Assembly (NCBI GenBank): GCA_955652845.1
Contig: CATPBY010000115.1
Coordinates: 1 to 12,475, forward strand
Source: an uncultured Terriglobales bacterium
GTDB lineage: Bacteria; Acidobacteriota; Terriglobia; Terriglobales; Acidobacteriaceae
Length of the DNA stretch: 12,475 nt
Reading direction: 5' to 3'
Made by a program: the position numbers and the translations under genes. A model generated the notes under the pieces. The model was not told the DNA's origin. It did not search any database and saw nothing but the letters and a program-made list of their open reading frames with translations. Positions 10,686-12,475 of this stretch are shown here, one piece after another; the stretch's first letter is position 1; every line of letters begins with the position of its first letter.

Positions 10686-11702
10686 ATGCGAATACGACGC
10701 AGCCTCCCGGTGGTTCTGGGCGTTGTGGCGGTGGCAGCGGCACTCACGCTGATCGTCCAGTTACGCAAGCATGCGCCTCCCGAACCGGCCCGTTTGCTTC
10801 CCGGCGCCGACGGTTTCCTTTACGTCAACCTGAAATGGGTGCGGCGCGCGAACATCGCGAACCGGTTGCCTCCGGTTTCACACGACCCCGAGTACGAGCA
10901 ATTTATTCAAGCCACAGGATTTCAGTTCGAGCGCGATCTGGAGCAAGCCGCCTTCGCCGTCCACTATCCGGCAAGCGCAACCGACACGTCTTCGAATTCG
11001 CCAGACCAGGCGCGGTCCTCCGAAGTTCTGGTAGGCCGGATTCAGGGCGATCGCTTACGCGGATATCTGGGCAGGATCGCTAGTTCAGTCGAAAACTACC
11101 ACGCAGTTGACATCTATAATATCGCGCTCGAAGGACGCACCTTGCGCGTAGCGATCCTTGGTGTTGACACAGTCGCGGCGTCGAATCACAGCGATCCGCT
11201 GGTGATTCAGGGAATCGTCGATCGCTCACGCAAACTGGCTTCCCCGTTCGGAGGCCCCGCTCTTTTGCGTCAGTACTATAAAGAGGTTCCACTGGCCAGC
11301 CTGGGTTGGGCAATTTTCCGCATTGATCCGCATTCATCTCCATCGCAGTGGGGTACTTCGCCGGCTGAAAGCTTGGCATTTCTGTTCACCAAGCCCGCCG
11401 TGGTCGTGGCTTCCGCGCGCTATTTGGGAAGCGTTCACCTTCGAGCCGAAGCTGTGACCTCAAGTGCCGCCGATGCCGAGCATCTAGCCGGCCAGTTGAG
11501 CACGTTCCTGAGCCTGTTTCACGCCGCCGAAAATGCAGTCCCAGCGCAAGGTGCCGATGCCGATGTGAAAATGTTTTTTGAGGCACTTAAAGTTGGCCAA
11601 TACCGGAATCGCGCCATTCTCACCGCCACGGTGCCGCCGGGATTCCTTCGCAAAGCTCTGGCTGAACCCCTCAGCGATACCCCCGCCGCTCCCAACAACT
11701 AG
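10686..11702 (+). CDS. Hypothetical membrane-anchored protein
   Basis: Not recognised. 338 residues from the ATG at 10686; a TTG seven codons earlier is also open and neither has a clear ribosome site. A basic start (MRIRRS) leads into one hydrophobic segment at about 7–26 (LPVVLGVVAVAAALTLIVQL), so the protein is probably anchored in the inner membrane with the rest in the periplasm. No lipobox cysteine is seen, and no cysteine at all in the mature part. After a proline-rich linker comes LLPGADGFLYVNLKWVRRAN, which recalls the opening of DUF3352-like periplasmic proteins, but the match is loose. The C-terminus is Pro/Ala-rich. It is divergent from the tRNA cluster and upstream of the CcdA-like gene by 196 bases. 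Confidence 0.8.
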   Translation: MRIRRSLPVVLGVVAVAAALTLIVQLRKHAPPEPARLLPGADGFLYVNLKWVRRANIANRLPPVSHDPEYEQFIQATGFQFERDLEQAAFAVHYPASATDTSSNSPDQARSSEVLVGRIQGDRLRGYLGRIASSVENYHAVDIYNIALEGRTLRVAILGVDTVAASNHSDPLVIQGIVDRSRKLASPFGGPALLRQYYKEVPLASLGWAIFRIDPHSSPSQWGTSPAESLAFLFTKPAVVVASARYLGSVHLRAEAVTSSAADAEHLAGQLSTFLSLFHAAENAVPAQGADADVKMFFEALKVGQYRNRAILTATVPPGFLRKALAEPLSDTPAAPNN

Positions 11703-11898
11703 AACTCGTAGCTGTGAGATGTCGATCCAGGTCGCCGAAACTGTAACATTCATGAGCGGCGCGCATCATAATGCAAAGCCAGCAGTCTGTGATGTCCAAT
11801 TTTTATGGTGAAGGTTCACCTCTGCTTGCCGTGCGGCGCAGGGACCGTTGCGCAGTAATTCGCAGTTTGACAGCCCGGGGGCAGGTAGAATAATCACG
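11703..11898 (+). promoter_or_regulatory. Promoter region of the ccdA-like gene
   Basis: TTGACA (11867–11872), a perfect -35, is followed after 16 bases by AATAAT (11889–11894), which is five of six to consensus. The ATG comes four bases after this -10 box, so transcription would begin at or within the first codon. There is no ribosome-binding sequence at the normal distance. The rest of this gap shows no gene and no clear terminator for the upstream ORF. Confidence 0.55.
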
Positions 11899-12475
11899 AT
11901 GTCAACTCTTCCCCTCCCGATTGCAGCTTTTCTGGCAGGACTGGTTTCCTTCCTGTCGCCCTGCGTGCTGCCGCTGGTTCCCGGTTACGTGTCTCTGATT
12001 TCGGGAGCGGGCGTCGAGGAGCTGAAGACACAAGAATCGCACCTGGCCCGCAAACTGATGCTGAATTCGGTTGGCTTCATCCTGGGCTTTAGCGTGGTCT
12101 TTATTACGCTCGGGGCGATTGCGACTGAAGCCGGACAATTGCTGGCCCGGTACAAGTCACTGCTGGCGGAAGTGGCCGGCGTAGTCATAATTCTGTTCGG
12201 TCTGCATTTGACCGGAGTTTTCAAAATCAAAGCGCTCTATACCGATGCGCGGCTGCACAGCGTGAAGGGCGGAAGCACAGCGTGGGGATCATTTCTGATC
12301 GGCTTCGCTTTTGCTTTCGGCTGGACACCGTGCGTGGGGCCCATCCTGGCCGTAATCCTCACACTTTCCGCGGCCCAGGATTCGGTGAGCAAGGGAATTT
12401 TTCTTCTGGCGATTTACTCGATGGGCCTGGCCGTGCCGTTCCTGCTGACTTCGCTGGGCATTGGCCGCTTCCTGA
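11899..12475 (+). CDS. ccdA: Cytochrome c biogenesis protein CcdA / DsbD membrane-domain family, C-terminus cut by window end
   Basis: Inner-membrane thiol-disulfide carrier that passes electrons from cytoplasmic thioredoxin to periplasmic partners, for cytochrome c maturation or disulfide repair. 192 codons are visible and no stop is reached. The two redox cysteines sit in typical settings: C22 in SFLSPCVLPLVPGYVS and C145 in FGWTPCVGPILA. Hydrophobic stretches between them (about 57–76, 88–108 and 131–150) fit the multi-helix fold; the two cysteines mark the two internal repeats of the family. The start ATG gives the usual N-terminus MSTLPLPIAAFLAGLVSFLS. Whether it stands alone or is fused to a thioredoxin-like domain, as in DsbD, cannot be seen. 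Confidence 0.9.
   Translation, partial: MSTLPLPIAAFLAGLVSFLSPCVLPLVPGYVSLISGAGVEELKTQESHLARKLMLNSVGFILGFSVVFITLGAIATEAGQLLARYKSLLAEVAGVVIILFGLHLTGVFKIKALYTDARLHSVKGGSTAWGSFLIGFAFAFGWTPCVGPILAVILTLSAAQDSVSKGIFLLAIYSMGLAVPFLLTSLGIGRFL

Noticed and set aside
10574..11083. Plus-strand frame of 169 codons overlapping the hypothetical membrane protein
   Set aside because: Gly/Arg/Ser-rich low-quality frame; the overlapping frame starting at 10686 has a clear membrane anchor and runs twice as far.

Overview
The window reads as the conserved tRNA–tuf–ribosomal protein–RNA polymerase cluster of a GC-rich Gram-negative bacterium. The protein sequences (RpoB with a cysteine-rich insert after its first 80 residues, EF-Tu with ITIATAH in switch I, scattered GGGCGAG/CGCCCGCG hairpins) suggest an Acidobacteriota member, probably Terriglobia-like. 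That placement is from recall of family sequences, not from a search.

Layout. The cluster runs on the minus strand from about 10.45 kb down to position 1, in transcription order: tRNA-Thr(TGT), tRNA-Tyr(GTA), a 63-codon membrane ORF, tRNA-Thr(GGT), tRNA-Gly(TCC), a 110-residue unknown ORF, tuf, rpmG, tRNA-Trp(CCA), secE, nusG, rplK, rplA, rplJ, rplL, a 0.5-kb gap, then rpoB, which runs off the window edge with its last ~240 residues missing. This is close to the E. coli thrU-tyrU-glyT-thrT-tufB-secE-nusG-rplKAJL-rpoBC order, with Thr/Gly swapped, rpmG and tRNA-Trp added, and two small ORFs among the tRNAs. From 10.69 kb onward the plus strand carries a membrane-anchored protein of unknown function (338 residues) and the start of a CcdA/DsbD-type thiol transporter, cut by the window end.

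Function. The minus-strand genes supply translation (EF-Tu, L33, L11, L1, L10, L7/L12, five tRNAs), the SecE subunit of the protein-export channel, and transcription (NusG, RNA polymerase beta). The rplL–rpoB gap holds a strong hairpin followed by a T run, which could uncouple polymerase from ribosomal-protein output. Short palindromic elements sit in several of the gaps between genes.

Most of the window is well-understood core machinery. I found no new multi-gene system. The points most worth a second look are the four-knuckle zinc-binding insert in RpoB, the rplL–rpoB leader structures, the dispersed palindromes (one copy apparently shortened by a deletion), the small ORFs embedded in the tRNA cluster, and a near-consensus promoter so close to the ccdA-like start that the mRNA may be leaderless.
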